From Delphinapterus leucas (lineage: Eukaryota > Chordata > Mammalia > Artiodactyla > Monodontidae), in assembly GCF_002288925.2 (NCBI RefSeq), contig NW_022098092.1, positions 291,825 to 355,824 of the forward strand: 64,000 nucleotides of DNA. The letters run 5' to 3'. The notes under the pieces were generated by a model. It was not told where the DNA came from. It saw only the letters and a list, made by a program, of their open reading frames with translations, and did no database searches. Positions 12,176-23,999 of the stretch are shown one piece after another. Position numbers and translations under genes: made by a program. How positions within the stretch are numbered: position 1 is the stretch's first letter; every line of letters begins with the position of its first letter.

Positions 12176-12940
12176 GGCAAGCTTCACCCATTAGAATCAA
12201 CATCCAAAACGTCCTACTGTGTAAAACAAATTACTTGTCTGCTGTACTTCAGAACATTTTTCTCCACTGTATTTTATGTTCTCTTGGGAAGAGAGGGAAG
12301 GAGGGGGGATATGTTGACAGTTGTAAACATACATGTTTTCACTTGAAGAGGGTTCAAGCTGTTTTTCATTTCTTAAAGGAGCCTTCACATGTGTCCTTCA
12401 AGGTCTTTGCTTGCCAATTAGGCAACATGCACAGTGATTAACCACCCCTCCCTTTGGGGCCAGATTGTCTAAAAGACCTAGTGGCGCCTAATGAGGAGCA
12501 TAAGAGACACCCCTTTGGAGACAGCTCTGCTTATACTATCTGCTTTTCATTTAAACAAACCACTTGTTTGCAGGCAAGATGGATTGCTGGGTACATGGGT
12601 GATTCAGTGCCCTGCATGAGTACTGGTAACACTGGAAGATTCTGCTCACTTGTGTCTGCTTTGAGCCTGCCCAGCCACTCTGCCTTTGCCGAAGAACTGA
12701 TGCCTTCCCCCAAACCCCAGTCTCTGTTTCTCCTGCTCAGAGCTTTGTAATCAAGATGACTTAATGGTTTGGCTGTTTTCTGAACCTTTGGGTTGCCTAG
12801 AAAACAATTTCTTCCAGTAAATGGAAGTAAAAGTGCTTAAAAGTAATGTCAACAGCCACAGTCTCTCAGCCTTTTATGGCCTTTGCTGTTTAGAAGATGC
12901 AGTTCAGCCCTTATTGTTTAGAGGCTAGTCCTGATAGGAA
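12176..12940. other. Unassigned unique sequence
   Basis: About 760 bp with no recognised gene or repeat. The open frame at 12454-12750 (98 codons) has no recognisable motif. Confidence 0.4.
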
Positions 12941-12944
12941 GGAG

Positions 12945-13045
12945 GCACAGATATTCTGTTAACTCCAGTATATGGATGGGCAAACTGAGACTCAGAGGAG
13001 TTGGGTGACACAGGTAGAAAGTAATAAAGCTAGAACTGGGTTCCT
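12945..13045 (-). repeat. MIR SINE fragment
   Basis: The reverse-complement core 'gggcaaactgagactcagag' is followed by a 'gtgacacaggtagaaagta' segment. It abuts a second MIR in the opposite orientation at 13055. Confidence 0.65.
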
Positions 13046-13054
13046 GATTTTTTG

Positions 13055-13235
13055 ACACCTTGGGTTCAAATCCTGGCCCTACCTTGGTATTTAGGAGCTT
13101 AGAGAAATAATTTAAGTCATTCGAACTCCAGTTTCCTAATCTGTTTAACAGAGAAATTAATAATGCCTGCACTGAAAGGAAGATTAGATGAAGTTGTACA
13201 TATGAAGTCCCTAGAATGGTGGCTGGAACAAGCAC
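13055..13235 (+). repeat. MIR SINE
   Basis: Sense landmarks are 'ttgggttcaaatcctggccc', 'ccagtttcctaatctg' and 'aagtccctagaatggtggct'. With the previous copy it forms a head-to-head MIR pair. Confidence 0.75.
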
Positions 13236-13390
13236 ATGGGCTCTGCCCCTCTGCCTTTATTCTTGTTAGGTCCGTGGCAAAGAGGCAGGTACTCAAGCAG
13301 CTCTGCTCATGTTGTTGACAGGTGCACACCAGGCACATACAGAGCACTCATGCAATTCACTGGTAGTTACAGCATTGAGTGGAAGATGAG

Positions 13391-14001
13391 TGTGGCAGGC
13401 AGGATCCTAAGATAGCCCCAAGATTCCTGCCCCTGGTGTACAGCTCTGTATTCTTTTCCCTTGAGTGTGGGCAGAACCTGTGAATATGATGGGATATTAC
13501 TTCTGGGATTATGCCACATTAAGATGGCAAAGGGCTATTGCAGATGTGATTAAGGTTACTAATCAATTGAGTTTGAATTAATCAAAAGGGAAATTATCTG
13601 GGTGGGTCTGACCTAATCACACAGACCCCTTCAATCTGGATCTAGAAGTCAGAGACAGAAGTCAGAGGATTTGAAGCATGAGAGGCCTTTGGAGGGGACC
13701 ATGTGGCCAGGGAGTGTGAGTGGCCTCTAGCAGCTAAAAGTGGACCCTGGCCAACAGCAAATCAGAAATGAGGGCCTCAGTCCTACAACTGCAAGTAACT
13801 GAATTCGGCCAACAGCAACATTTCTTTCATGAACTTGAAAGGGGGCCCTGAGCTCCAAAAAGGAACATAGCCCTATCAACCCTCCCAGAGCTCACAGACC
13901 CTGAACAGAGGGTCCAGAATTCTGACCTGCAGAAACTATGAGTTGAGTTTTAAGTTGTCAGGTGTGTGGTAATTTGCTTTCAGCAATAGAAAACTGATAC
14001 A
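13391..14001 (+). mobile_element. ERVL/MaLR-type solo LTR, about 0.6 kb
   Basis: It begins TGTGGCAGGCAGGAT and ends near AACTGATACA, giving the TG...CA termini of an LTR. Internal landmarks are 'gtgggcagaacctgtgaata', 'ttgcagatgtgattaagg', 'attatctgggtgggtctga' and 'gtggtaatttgctttcagca'. These are typical of class III (ERVL/MLT2-like) LTRs. I cannot assign the subfamily, and no clear target duplication remains. Confidence 0.75.
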
Positions 14002-14029
14002 ACAGGCAAGGCCGCTGCGGGGTGACCGT

Positions 14030-14150
14030 ATTAGTTATCTGTTGCTGCAAACAAATTACCACAAAACTTAATGGCTTAAACCACAAACATTTATTATCTC
14101 ATAATTTCTGAGAGTCAGGAATGCAGATTAATTGGGTGCCTCTGCCTTAG
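14030..14150 (-). mobile_element. Fragment of an old LTR-type repeat
   Basis: The phrase 'gtattagttatctgttgctg' with 'acttaatggcttaaaccac' and 'catttattatctcataattt' matches the reverse-complement end of an old mammalian LTR element. Family not assigned; only about 120 bp. Confidence 0.55.
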
Positions 14151-14289
14151 GGTCCCAGATGTCTTCATGGCTCATTCCTTCACTTCATTTAAGTCTCTGC
14201 TCCAATGGCACCTCCTTCAAGAGACCTCCCCCAACATGCCAGCGCCATCACTTTCTGTCTCCCAGTCACTTAATTTTTTTCATGACACT

Positions 14290-14736
14290 TGTTGTGGGTT
14301 AAATTGTGTCCCCCAAAAGATATGTTGATGTCCTAGCTGAGAATTTGTCCTTATTTGGAAATAAGATCTTTGTGGATGTAAGCAAGTTATGAGATCATAC
14401 TGGATTAGGATGGGCCCTAACCTAATGACTGGTGTCCATACAAAAGGAGGGAAGTTTAAACACACAAACACATGGGGAAAACACCATGTGACAATTGAGG
14501 CAGAGATTGAAGTGATGCTTTTACAAGCCAAGGAATACCAAGGATTGCTGGCAGTTACCAGAAGCTAGGAGAGAGGCAAGGAAGAATCCTCCTCTAGGTC
14601 TTTCAGAGGGAGTGTGGCCCTGCCAACACCTTGATTTCAGACTTCTGGCCTCCAGAACTGTGAAACAATAAATTTCTGTTATTTTAGCCATCAAGTTTGT
14701 GGGTATCCATTACAGCAGCCACAGGATACCAATACA
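14290..14736 (+). mobile_element. MLT1 (MaLR) solo LTR
   Basis: It starts 'tgttgtgggttaaattgtg' and continues with 'gtccttatttggaaataaga', 'tgggccctaacctaatgact' and 'acaccttgatttcagac'. It closes with 'cctccagaactgtgaaacaa' and 'gataccaatacag'. Order and spacing match MLT1 LTRs. No clean target duplication was found. Confidence 0.85.
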
Positions 14737-14745
14737 GTGCTCTTC

Positions 14746-14779
14746 ATCTATCTATCTGTCTATCTATCTATCTATCTAG
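14746..14779. repeat. (ATCT)n microsatellite
   Basis: About eight ATCT units with one CTGT variant, at the junction between the MLT1 LTR and the resumed L2. Such tetranucleotide runs are often length-variable. Confidence 0.9.
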
Positions 14780-14915
14780 TTTATGGTCTATGTTCTCCAC
14801 TGGAATGTGAGTTTCTTGAGAGCAGTTGACTTTCTTTTGTTCCCAGTGGAACCCCCTGTACCTAAATCAGGACTTAATAAAAATGTGCTGAGTGAATTGA
14901 TGAATATTTTTTAGT

Positions 14916-15870
14916 AAAAAAAAAGTGTCCATGATATAAATCCTTTCTATGCCACATTCCTCTACATTTAGAAAGGTTAAGAAAGAAATATGGCAAGTTC
15001 CACTGATCTATTTCATTATGAATATTTTTTTACTTCTCATAGGGGAACAGAAGATATTGAATCTTTAAGAAAAAAAATATTTTCAATAAAAACCTCAGAC
15101 ATGAAATCCAAGAAAATAGTCATTTAGTTATGAATAAGATAAAGGAATGGAACCATTTGAAATTTATTTTTTATGTAGCCTACTGTAATATTACCATAAA
15201 ATTTTTGTGAACTAAATTTCACTTACTGCCTGCTTTTGGAGCAGGTCATAGTTTCGTTGAAAACAAGAAAAAGGGAACTCAGAAGGGTAACTCTTAAGGT
15301 TAATTAGGAAAGAAATTGAAACAAAATTGTGACTTTTGAGGGGGCTCCTTTGAAAATCTGATGAAAGCTAAGGGCTTAGACAGAAGTGCCCATTCATATA
15401 AAATCTCACATGTAATTTCAGGGTTTGAGGATTGGCTGAAGCCAAGGTTAAGAACTCGTTCTGAAGAATTTGTCAGAACAAGTCCGTGTTCTTGACCGGA
15501 ACTGACCCCAGCCCTTTTGCTGAGGTCCACTTTCCTTTGGCTGGGGTGAGATGGGGGCAGCATCTACACATCAAAGCTGAACATCATTTCTTTAAGTTCT
15601 AGTGAAATAAAAATGGTTAGATCTTATTAAGGGAAGTAAAGTTGTTTAAATGCAAAATGAATAACCTTGTGTGGTTGTTCAGCATCTTTCTTTCAAAGCT
15701 CTCAAGGCACATATTTTTTTAAACAATTATAAAACAAAAGCCCATAAGGGATGCTGAATAACAGGGTAAGAGTCATGAGATGGCCACTTAGTGAGGTTTT
15801 GGGAGGTGCAGGGGTATTGTTAATCAGCTGTGGCCTTGACTGTTCAGAGGTGAATGTCAGAAAAAAACAG
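14916..15870. other. Unassigned AT-rich sequence
   Basis: Nearly 1 kb without a recognised gene or repeat. The reverse frame at 15300-15563 has no recognisable domain. Confidence 0.4.
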
Positions 15871-15874
15871 GAGA

Positions 15875-16078
15875 AACAGTAACAGCTTTGGGGTCAGACT
15901 CAAAATCCCAACTCTCCCACTGACAAGCTATGTGCCCTGGGACGAGTTACTTAACCACCCTGAGCCTAGTTTTTTCCATCTATATAAGGTGAGAATAATA
16001 ATACTTACTTTTAAGTGTTGTTGTGGAAAATAGGAGTTATGCATTACAAGCACCTGCTCTGTGAATGGTAGCTATTAC
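15875..16078 (+). repeat. MIR SINE
   Basis: Sense MIR landmarks: 'gacaagctatgtgccctggg', 'cgagttacttaaccacc' and 'ggtgagaataataatactta'. It ends at a short imperfect CTG run near 16078-16093. Confidence 0.8.
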
Positions 16079-16134
16079 TGCTGCTGCTGTTGTTAATGTT
16101 ATTAATATTGACAATACCTTACATTTTGTAATGT

Positions 16135-16230
16135 AATGCCATATCTGGCTGTGTATCAGAAATATATGTGAAGAATTTAGGAAAAATTCCCAGGCCCCAC
16201 CCAAGAACTATTGAATTAGACTTCTTTGAG
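16135..16230 (+). mobile_element. MER5/MER20-like DNA transposon fragment
   Basis: The phrase 'cccaggccccacccaagaac' followed by 'attgaattagacttc' resembles the middle of non-autonomous hAT elements of the MER5/MER20 group. Short and diverged, so the call is tentative. Confidence 0.4.
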
Positions 16231-16879
16231 TAGTTCCCAGCATTGCCAGGCATCTGTCATTTGCTTCTTCAGCCATTCCCACACCATTGTCCACCATGCT
16301 CTCGGCCCCAGGTGGCTGACCAGTGTGGCCTGTGGCTTCCAGTTGGGTCTCAGTTGGCCTTCCAAGGGTCACTGTGGACCAGTGTGTCCCTCAAGCACAG
16401 GAATATCCCTTGAGCTTCTATCACACAACATCTCCACGTGGCTTCCTTTTCTGGTTCAGATAGCTGCTCCCTCTCCCAGCCTTTTTAGTCTTTGGGGTTG
16501 TTTTAAAATGTACCCAGGATTTTATTCTAATTAGGGATGGTAAAATGACAGACACAGAGACAGCTGACTTGAAAGAAAAGTTTAATACTCACAGTTCACA
16601 AGAGGAGGGGGCACCACCCGCCATGGAGGGCCACACGGAGAAGCACCAGGGTTGGTCAGGAGGCAGAAGGAGCCAGGGGATACATGGCCAGAGCCTGTAC
16701 TGTGGTTATCGTGGGAAGGAAGTGGTGAGGCAGGGTAGGCAAGCCAAGTAAATTTAAGGTTGCCTGGTTTGAATAATTTCAGCAGGCACTAGACTAAAGG
16801 GATGTTCCTAGATTTCTGGTACCTGGCCCTGGGGTTATTTAGGGCAGGGGGAATATTGGCTTGGTGTGTGAGTCTATAA
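16231..16879. other. Unassigned sequence 5' of the large L1
   Basis: Sequence from about 16545 to 16879, together with 22054-22360 on the other side of the L1, may be one older LTR-like unit split by the L1. The right part contains 'attaaagtctcctcc' and ends near a 'ctgactgacaca' motif. This is a weak impression, and no gene is recognised. Confidence 0.3.
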
Positions 16880-17040
16880 AATAGGTGGTAGGCTCAGCCC
16901 ACCACCAGTCCCTCCCATCAGGAAGCTTGTACAAGCCTCTTAGATAGCCTCATCCACCAGAGGGCAGACAACAGCAGCAAGAAGAACTACAATCCTGCAG
17001 CCTGTGGAACAAAAACTACATTCAGAGAAAGATAGACAAA

Positions 17041-17964
17041 ATGAAAAGGGAGAGGACTATGTACCAGATGAACGAACAATATAAAACCCCAGAAAAACAA
17101 TTAAATGAAGTGGAGAGAGGCAACCTTCCAGAAAAAGAATTCAGAATAATGATAGTGAAGATGATCCAGGACCTCGGGAAAAGAATGGAGGCAAAGATTG
17201 AGAAGATGCAAGAAATGTTTAACAAAGCCCTAGAAGATTAAAGAATAAACACCTAGAAGAATTAAAGAAGAAACAGAGGTAAACAATACAATAGCTGAAA
17301 TGAAAAATACACTAGAAGAAATCAATAGCAGAATCACTGAGGCAGAAGAATGGATAAGTGACCTGGAAGACAGAATGGTGGAATTCACTGCCATGAAACA
17401 GAATAAAGAAAAAAGAATGAAAAGAAAGGATGACAGCCTAAGAGACCTCTGGGACAACATTAAATGCACCAACATTCTCATTATAGGGATGGCAGAAGGA
17501 GAAGAAAGAGAGAAAGGACCCAAGAAAATATTTGAAGAGACTATAGTCAAAAACTTCCCTAACTCGGGAAAGGAAATAGCCACCCAAGTCCAGGAAACAC
17601 AGAGAGTCCCAGGCAGGATAAACCCAAGGGAAACATGCCAAGACACATAGTAATCAAATTGACAAAAATCAAAGACAAAGAAAACTTATTAAAAGCAACA
17701 AGGGAAAAATGACAAATAATATACAAGGGAACTCCCATAAGGTTAACAGCTGAATTCTCAGCAGAAACTCTATGAGCCAGAAGGCAGTAGCACTATATAT
17801 TTAAAGTAATGAAAGGGAAGAACCTACAACCAAGATTCTTCTACCCAGTAAGGATCTCATTCAGATTTGACAGAGAAATCAAAAGCTTTACAGACAAGCA
17901 AAAGTTAAGAGAACTCAGCACCACCAAACAAGCTCTACAACAAATGCTAAAGGAACTTCTCTAA
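17041..17964 (+). pseudogene. L1 ORF1 (RNA-binding chaperone), broken
   Basis: L1 ORF1 encodes a trimeric coiled-coil RNA-binding protein that coats L1 RNA in the cytoplasmic particle. Translation starts MKRERTMYQMNEQYK at 17041. A one-base loss, followed by a local duplication near 17223-17275, stops the first frame at 17241. The second part is readable from about 17300 to 17650 (EEINSRITEAEEWISDLEDR), which covers the coiled coil and the start of the RRM-like domain. A further frameshift lies near 17628. In the continuing family frame there are TGA stops at 17710 and 17773, both at sites where CGA is likely ancestral. The natural stop TAA is at 17962-17964. This copy cannot make a functional protein. 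Confidence 0.9.
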
Positions 17965-18022
17965 GTGGGAAACACAAGAGAAGAAAAGGACCTACTAAAT
18001 CAAACCCCAGACAATTAAGAAA

Positions 18023-21000
18023 ACGGTAATAGGAACATACTTATCGATAATTACCTTAGCCGTGGATGGATTACATGCTCCAACCAAAAGATGCAGGCTC
18101 GCTGAATACAAAAACAAGACCCATATATATGCTGTCTACAAGAGACCCACTTCAGACCTAGGTTCACATACAGACTGAAAGTGAGGGGATGGAAAAAGAT
18201 ATTCCATGCAAATGGAAATCAAGAGAAAGCTGGAGTAGCAATACTCATATCAGATAAAATAGACTTTAAAATAAAGAATGTTACAAGAGAAAAGGAAGGT
18301 CACTACATGATCAAGGGATCAATCCAAGAAGAAGATATAACAATTATAAAAATATATGCACCCAACATAGGAGCACCTCAATACATAAGGCAACTGCTAA
18401 CAGCTATAAAAGAGGAAATCGACAGTAGCAGAATAATAGTGGGGGACTTTAACACCTCACTTACACCAATGGACAGATCATCCAAACAGAAAATTAATAA
18501 ACACAAGCTTAAATGACACAATAGACCAGATAGATTTAATTGATATTTATAGGACATTCCATCCAAAAACAGCAGATTACACTTTCTTCTCAAGTGCGCA
18601 CGGAACATTCTCCAGGATAGATCACATCCTGGGTCACAAATCAAGCCTCGGTAAATTTAAGAAAATTGAAGTCATATCAAGCACCTTTTCTGACCATAAC
18701 GCTATGAGATTAGAAATCAATTACAAGGAAAAAAACAAAGAAAACACACAAACACATGGAGGGTTAACAATACATTATTAAATAGCCAAGAGATCACTGA
18801 AGAAATCAAAGAGGAAACCAAAATATACCTAGAGACAAATGACAATGAAAACACGACAATCCAAAACCTATGGGATGCAGCAAAAGCAGTTCTAAGAGGG
18901 AAGTTTATAGCAATACAATCCTACCTTAAGAAACAACAAACATCTCAAATAAACAATCTAACCTTACACCTAAAGGAACTAAAGAAAGAAGAAAAAACAA
19001 AACCTAAATTTAGTAGAAGGAAAGAAATCATAAATATCAGAGCAGAAATAAATGAAATATAAACAAAGAAAACAATATCAAAGATTAATAAAACTAAAAG
19101 CTGGTTCTTTGAGAAGATAAACAAAATTGATAAACCATTAGGCAGACTCATCAAGAAATAGAGGGAGAGGACTCAAATCAATAAAATTAGAAATGAAGAA
19201 GAAGTTACAACAGACACCGCAGAAATAGAAAGCATCTTAAGAGACTACTACAAGCAACTCTATGCCAATAAAATGGACAACCAGGAAGAAGTGGACCAAT
19301 TCTTAGAAAGGTATAACCTTCCAACACTGAACCAGGAAGAAATGGAAAATATGAACAGACCAATCACAACTAAGGAAATTGAAACTGTGATTAAAAATCT
19401 TCCAACAAACAAAAGTCCAGGACCAGATGGGTTCACAGGTGAATTCTATCAAACATTTAGAGAAGAGCTAACACCCAACCTTCTCAAACTCTTCCAAAAA
19501 ATTGCAGAGGAAGGAACACTCTCAAACTCATTCTATGAAGCCACCATCACCCTAATACCCAAAACAGACAAAGATACTACAAAAAAGAAAATTACAGAGC
19601 AATATCACTCATGAATATAGATGTAAAAATCCTCAACAAAATACTAGCAAACAGAATCCAACAACACATTAAAAGGATCATACACCATGATCAAGTGGGA
19701 TTTACTCAAGGGATCCAAGGCTTCTTCAATATGCGCAAATCAATCAATGTGATATGCCATTCTAACAAACTGAAGAATAAAAACCATATGATCGTCTCAA
19801 TCGATCCAGAAAAAGCTTTTGACAAAATTGAACACCCATTTATGATAAAAACTCTCCAGAAAGTGGGCACAAAGGAAACCTACGTCAACATAATAAAGGC
19901 CATATACAACAAACCCACAGCAAACGTCATTCTCAATGGTGAAAAACTGAAAGCATTTCCTCTAAGATCAGGAACAAGACAAGGATGTCCACTCTTGCCA
20001 CTTTTATTCAACATAATTTTGGAAGTCCTAGTCATGGCAATCAGAGAAGAAAAAGAAATAAAAGGAATCCAAATTGGAAAAGAAGAAGTAAAGCTGTCAC
20101 TGTTTGCAGATGACATGATACTATACATAGAGAATCCTAAAGATGCCATCAGAAAACTACTAAAGCTAATCAATGAATTTGGTAAAGTTGCTGGATACAA
20201 AATTAATGCACAGAAATCTCTTGGGTTCCTATACACTAACAACGAAAGATCAGAAAGAGAAATTAAGGAAACACTCCCATTTACCATTGCAACAAAAAGC
20301 ATAAAATGCCTAGGAATAAACCTACCTAGGGAGACAAAAGACCTGTATGCAGAAAACTATAAGACACTGATGAAAGAAATTAAAGATGATGCCAACAGAT
20401 GGAGCGATATACCATGTTCTTGGATTGGAAGAATCAATATTGTGAAAATGACTATACTACCCAAAGCAATCTACAGATTCGATGCAATCCCTATCAAATT
20501 ACCAATGGCTTTTTTTACAGAACTAGAACAAAAAATCTTAAAATTTGTATGGAGACACAAAAGACCCCGAATAGCCAAAGCAGACTTGAGGGAAAAAAAC
20601 GGAGCTGGAGGAATCAGCCTCCCTGACTTTAGACTATACTACAAAGCTACAGTAATCAAGGCAGTATTGTACTGGCACAAAAACAGAAATATAGATCAAT
20701 GGAACAGGTTAGAAAGCACAGAGATAAACCCATGCACAGATGGCCACTGTATATTTGACAAAGGAGGCAAGAATATACAATGGAGAACAGACAGCCTCTT
20801 CAATAAGTGGTGCTGGGAAAACTGGACAGCTACATGTAAAAGAATGAAATTAGAACACTCCCTAACACCATACCCAAAAATAAACTCAAAATGAATTAAA
20901 GACCTAAATGTAAGTCCAGACACCATAAAACTCTTATAAGAAAACATAGGCAGAACACTCTATGACATAAATCACAGCAAGATCCTTTTTGACCCACTTC

Positions 21001-21824
21001 CTAGAGAAATGGAAATAAAAACAAAAATAAACAAGTGGGACCTAATGAAACTTAAAAGCTTTTCCACAGCAAAGGAAACCATAAACAAGATGAAAAGACA
21101 GCCCTCAGAATGGAAGAAAATATTTGCACACGAATCAATGGACAAAGGATTAATCTCCAAAATATACAAGCAGCTCAAGCATATCAATATCAAAAAAACA
21201 AGCAACCCAATCCAAAAATGCGCAGAAGACCTAAATAGACATTTCTCCAAAGAAGATATACAGATTGCCAACAAACACATGAAAGGATGCTCAACATCAC
21301 TAACCATTAGAGAAACGCAAACCAAAACCACAATGAGGTATCACCTCACACAGGTCAGAATGGCCATCATCAAAAAATCTACAAACGATCAATGCTGGAG
21401 AGGGTGTGCAGAGAAGGGAACCCTCTTGCACTGTTGGTGGGAATGTAAATTGATACAGCCACTATGGAGAACAGTATGGAGGTTCCTTAGAAAACTAAAA
21501 AAAGAACTACCAAATGACCCAGCAATCCCACTACTGGGCATATACCCTGAGAAAACCATAATTCAAAATGATACATGTACCCCAAAGTTCACTGCAGCAC
21601 TATTTGCAATAGCCAGGACATGGAAGCAACCTAAATGTCCAACGACAGATGAATGGATAAAGATGTGGTAAATATATACAATGGAATATTACTCAGCCAT
21701 GAAAAGGAACGAAATTGGGCCATTTGTAGAGACGTGGATGGACCTAGAGTCTGTCATACAGAGTGAAGTAAGTCAGAAAGAGGAAGACAAATATCATATA
21801 TTAACACATATATGTGGAATCTAG
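18023..21824 (+). pseudogene. L1 ORF2 (endonuclease and reverse transcriptase), broken
   Basis: L1 ORF2 nicks target DNA and reverse-transcribes L1 RNA at the nick. The expected start codon at 18023 reads ACG, not ATG. A 4-base loss near 18103 shifts the frame early in the endonuclease. Endonuclease motifs remain: QETH at 18139-18150, VGDFN at 18439-18453 and SDHNA at 18689-18703. Frameshifts occur near 18495 and 19590. The reverse transcriptase is largely open from 19611 to 20894 (427 codons) and keeps the catalytic FADD at 20103-20114. A TGA ends that frame at 20892. The last part, 21009-21671, keeps the Cys/His-rich segment (CWRGC...HCWWEC). The natural stop TAG is at 21822-21824. Domains are in canonical order but the gene is inactive. 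Confidence 0.92.
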
Positions 21825-21910
21825 AAAAATGGTACAGATGAACCGGTTTGCAAGGCAGAAATAGAGACACAGATGTAGAGAACAAACGTATGGACACCAA
21901 GGGGGGAAAG

Positions 21911-21932
21911 TGGGTGGTGGTGGTGGTGGTGG
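21911..21932 (+). repeat. (GGT)n run in the L1 3'UTR
   Basis: About seven GGT units in the G-rich part of the L1 3'UTR. G-rich 3'UTR tracts are usual in mammalian L1s and may form four-stranded structures; the latter is family knowledge, not shown here. Confidence 0.85.
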
Positions 21933-22053
21933 GATGAATTGGGAGATTGGGATTGACATATATACACTAATATGTATAAAATGGATAACTAGTAAGAACC
22001 TGCTGTATAAAAAAAATAATAAAATAAAATTTAAAAAAAGAAGAGGTGGTAGG

Positions 22054-23999
22054 GGATATGGGCTTTGGATTGGTTGGTTTGCATATGAAAATTATGCTTG
22101 AAGGCAAGTTGTTTGCTATCTCTGGGAATGAGCAAACCCTGAGAGGGGTAGTCTCTCCCTGGCCAGCAAAGCATCAGATGTCAAAGTGTCATAAAATGTA
22201 AAAAACATAAAAGACAGGGAGATATAGGTAACTACAGCCCCTGGGAACTGCCCCATCACTTGCCCACAGCTTTGTAAGTTTTTTTATTAAAGTCTCCTCC
22301 AACTACCCCTGAAGAGTGCTCTGTTTCCTGCCAGAGACCTGACTGACACATAAAGAACTGGGTATTTTTCGTGGCCCACAGATGATCCTGATGTGCTGGT
22401 TGCTAGCGCAGATGGTTTTTCAGAATCACCTCATGCATGCATGAAGCTGGTAGTGTGCAGAGCCTGCTCAGTTGGTCGGATTAGGTCTTCACAGTATGTA
22501 GATGTGGAAGGAAGACGTGGGGATGGCTGCAGCGTGCGGCAGCCGGAAATGGACAGGAGCACAGGCTTTGGGGGTATGAGGAGGGGTTCCTGAGGCTTCC
22601 CAGGCATCCACTGCAGACCCCAGACCAGCTTCTCCTAGCAGGGTTTTGGATTGGGCAGCTGCTGTCTGAGGTCCCAGGCAGGGCCTTGGGACAGGGGGTG
22701 TCTAGGTCCAGTGTTCTGAGGGGAGAACTACTTTCAGTGAGAATTCTGTGAGAATCTGGATGATTCCAGGGAGCAGGTGCCCAGGAACACTGGGGACATT
22801 TCTCAATTTCCTGCCGAGTGGGGTGGCTCTGTAGCATGAGCCAGGCCTCATCTTTGATCCACATTACGGTGTCCATCCCCTTTCCTGTCTTGCTTTTTCA
22901 TGTTCTTTTCCACCCTCTGGTCTATTAGTGAACATAGATTTAGACCTTCCCCATCTTCCTCCCGGCATCTCCTGCTGCTCCGCACTCGGGGCTTGCCATG
23001 GATTCTGGATTCTGGATTTGGGTGAGAAGCTGGAGCCTTCGTGGCCTGGGGGTGCTGCCCAGCTCTTTGGTTTTGGATGATTCTTCTAGGCAGGCTCTAG
23101 AGCGAGGAAGACAGTACTAATCGGTGGGCTGGGTTTGCAGGGACCCGTAATCACAGGAACCCAAGCCCTCTCAGCTGGCTCCTGGCTAAAGAAGGATTCA
23201 GGGGCAGAGAAGAGTGAGGCCAGCTGGGAGCCAAGAGCTCCGTAGCAGCTGACCCAGAGAAGGAGGGCACAAAGCCTGGGCTGTCAGCTCAGAGCAAGCT
23301 ATAGTCCTGAGGAGGGGCCTGAGGAAGGGCTGAGCCAGAGGCTGATCAACCAGGACTTTCTGTTAATTTATGAGTGTGGCCTGACAGCAGCTGTGTGTTT
23401 GTCAGGCAGATGTCCGCACGTTGAACCTCCAGTCTCTGGAAGTGGAGGGGATGAAGTGAAGGGTAAATTTTAAAGTGATTCAGCTGCCTGGAGTGACCAC
23501 TTGCCCTGTTAGACAAACTGGGGAGGGGGGAATATTTTTAAATGAACGGCCCATATTGTGATTCCTATAAGAAAGGCTAGTGAGAGGAGATGCCTAATAA
23601 AACGAAAATAAAACCATGTTAGTGTGATGAAAGCCCACTTTGGGCCTCTGCACAGTGAGCTGGCAGGATGAGATGCTTGTGGCCCATCCTTGCTTCTAGG
23701 ACTAGAAGGTCCTATCCATCCTAGGACTCTCAGGAAAGAACGTGCCCTCTCCTCCCACGACCCAGCATGCTTATCACCAGTTTCCACCAATGTGGCCAGG
23801 AGATGGGCAGCTTGACTGCTCTGTCGACAAGCAGGGGCTCTCTGAAGAGGGCAGCAGATGACAGGATTCTCCGGGTCTATCAGAGTATCAGAGATGCTGG
23901 CAGACACAATCGTCGGTCCTGGCTACCTGCCTTGCACTTGGCTCCCCCAGGGGTGCGTGGGTGGGGCCTTTCTCCAGGGTCCTGCGTTAACGGAGGACC
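22054..23999. other. Unassigned sequence 3' of the large L1
   Basis: Nearly 2 kb, GC-richer than its surroundings from about 22400. Competing frames of about 130 codons on the reverse strand (22481-22876, 23509-23907) have no recognisable domain. No CpG island, splice structure or repeat family was recognised apart from the possible LTR remnant at 22054-22360. Confidence 0.4.

Larger units (their letters stand above)
14155..14915 (+). repeat. L2 LINE 3' end, interrupted by an MLT1 LTR
   Basis: The left part (14155-14289) has 'aagtctctgctccaatggca' and 'cacctccttcaagagacct'. The right part (14737-14915) has 'ccactggaatgtgagtttc' and 'cagtggaaccccctgtacct' and ends 'gagtgaattgatga'. Together they follow the L2 3' end in order, so the MLT1 LTR landed inside an already resident L2. 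Confidence 0.75.
16893..22040 (+). mobile_element. Nearly full-length LINE-1 (5.15 kb)
   Basis: The element contains the end of a 5'UTR, a broken ORF1 (17041-17964), a short spacer, a broken ORF2 (18023-21824), a 3'UTR with a GGT run, and an A-rich tail near 22010-22040. The target duplication AATAGGTGGTAGG at 16880-16892 recurs with one change as AAGAGGTGGTAGG at 22041-22053. These flanks fix both ends and show that the copy is 5'-truncated within the 5'UTR. Its low divergence from the copy at 63.4 kb and the many still-readable domains suggest a fairly young lineage-specific L1. Several stops and frameshifts make it incapable of autonomous movement. Confidence 0.95.

Noticed and set aside
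19611..20894. 427-codon open frame, the longest in the window
   Set aside because: It is the reverse-transcriptase part of L1 ORF2 (FADD motif, L1 order on both sides), not a host gene.
16545..22360. An LTR split by the large L1
   Set aside because: The flanks give an LTR-like impression only; no TG...CA ends or family landmarks could be confirmed, so it is left as a weak remark.
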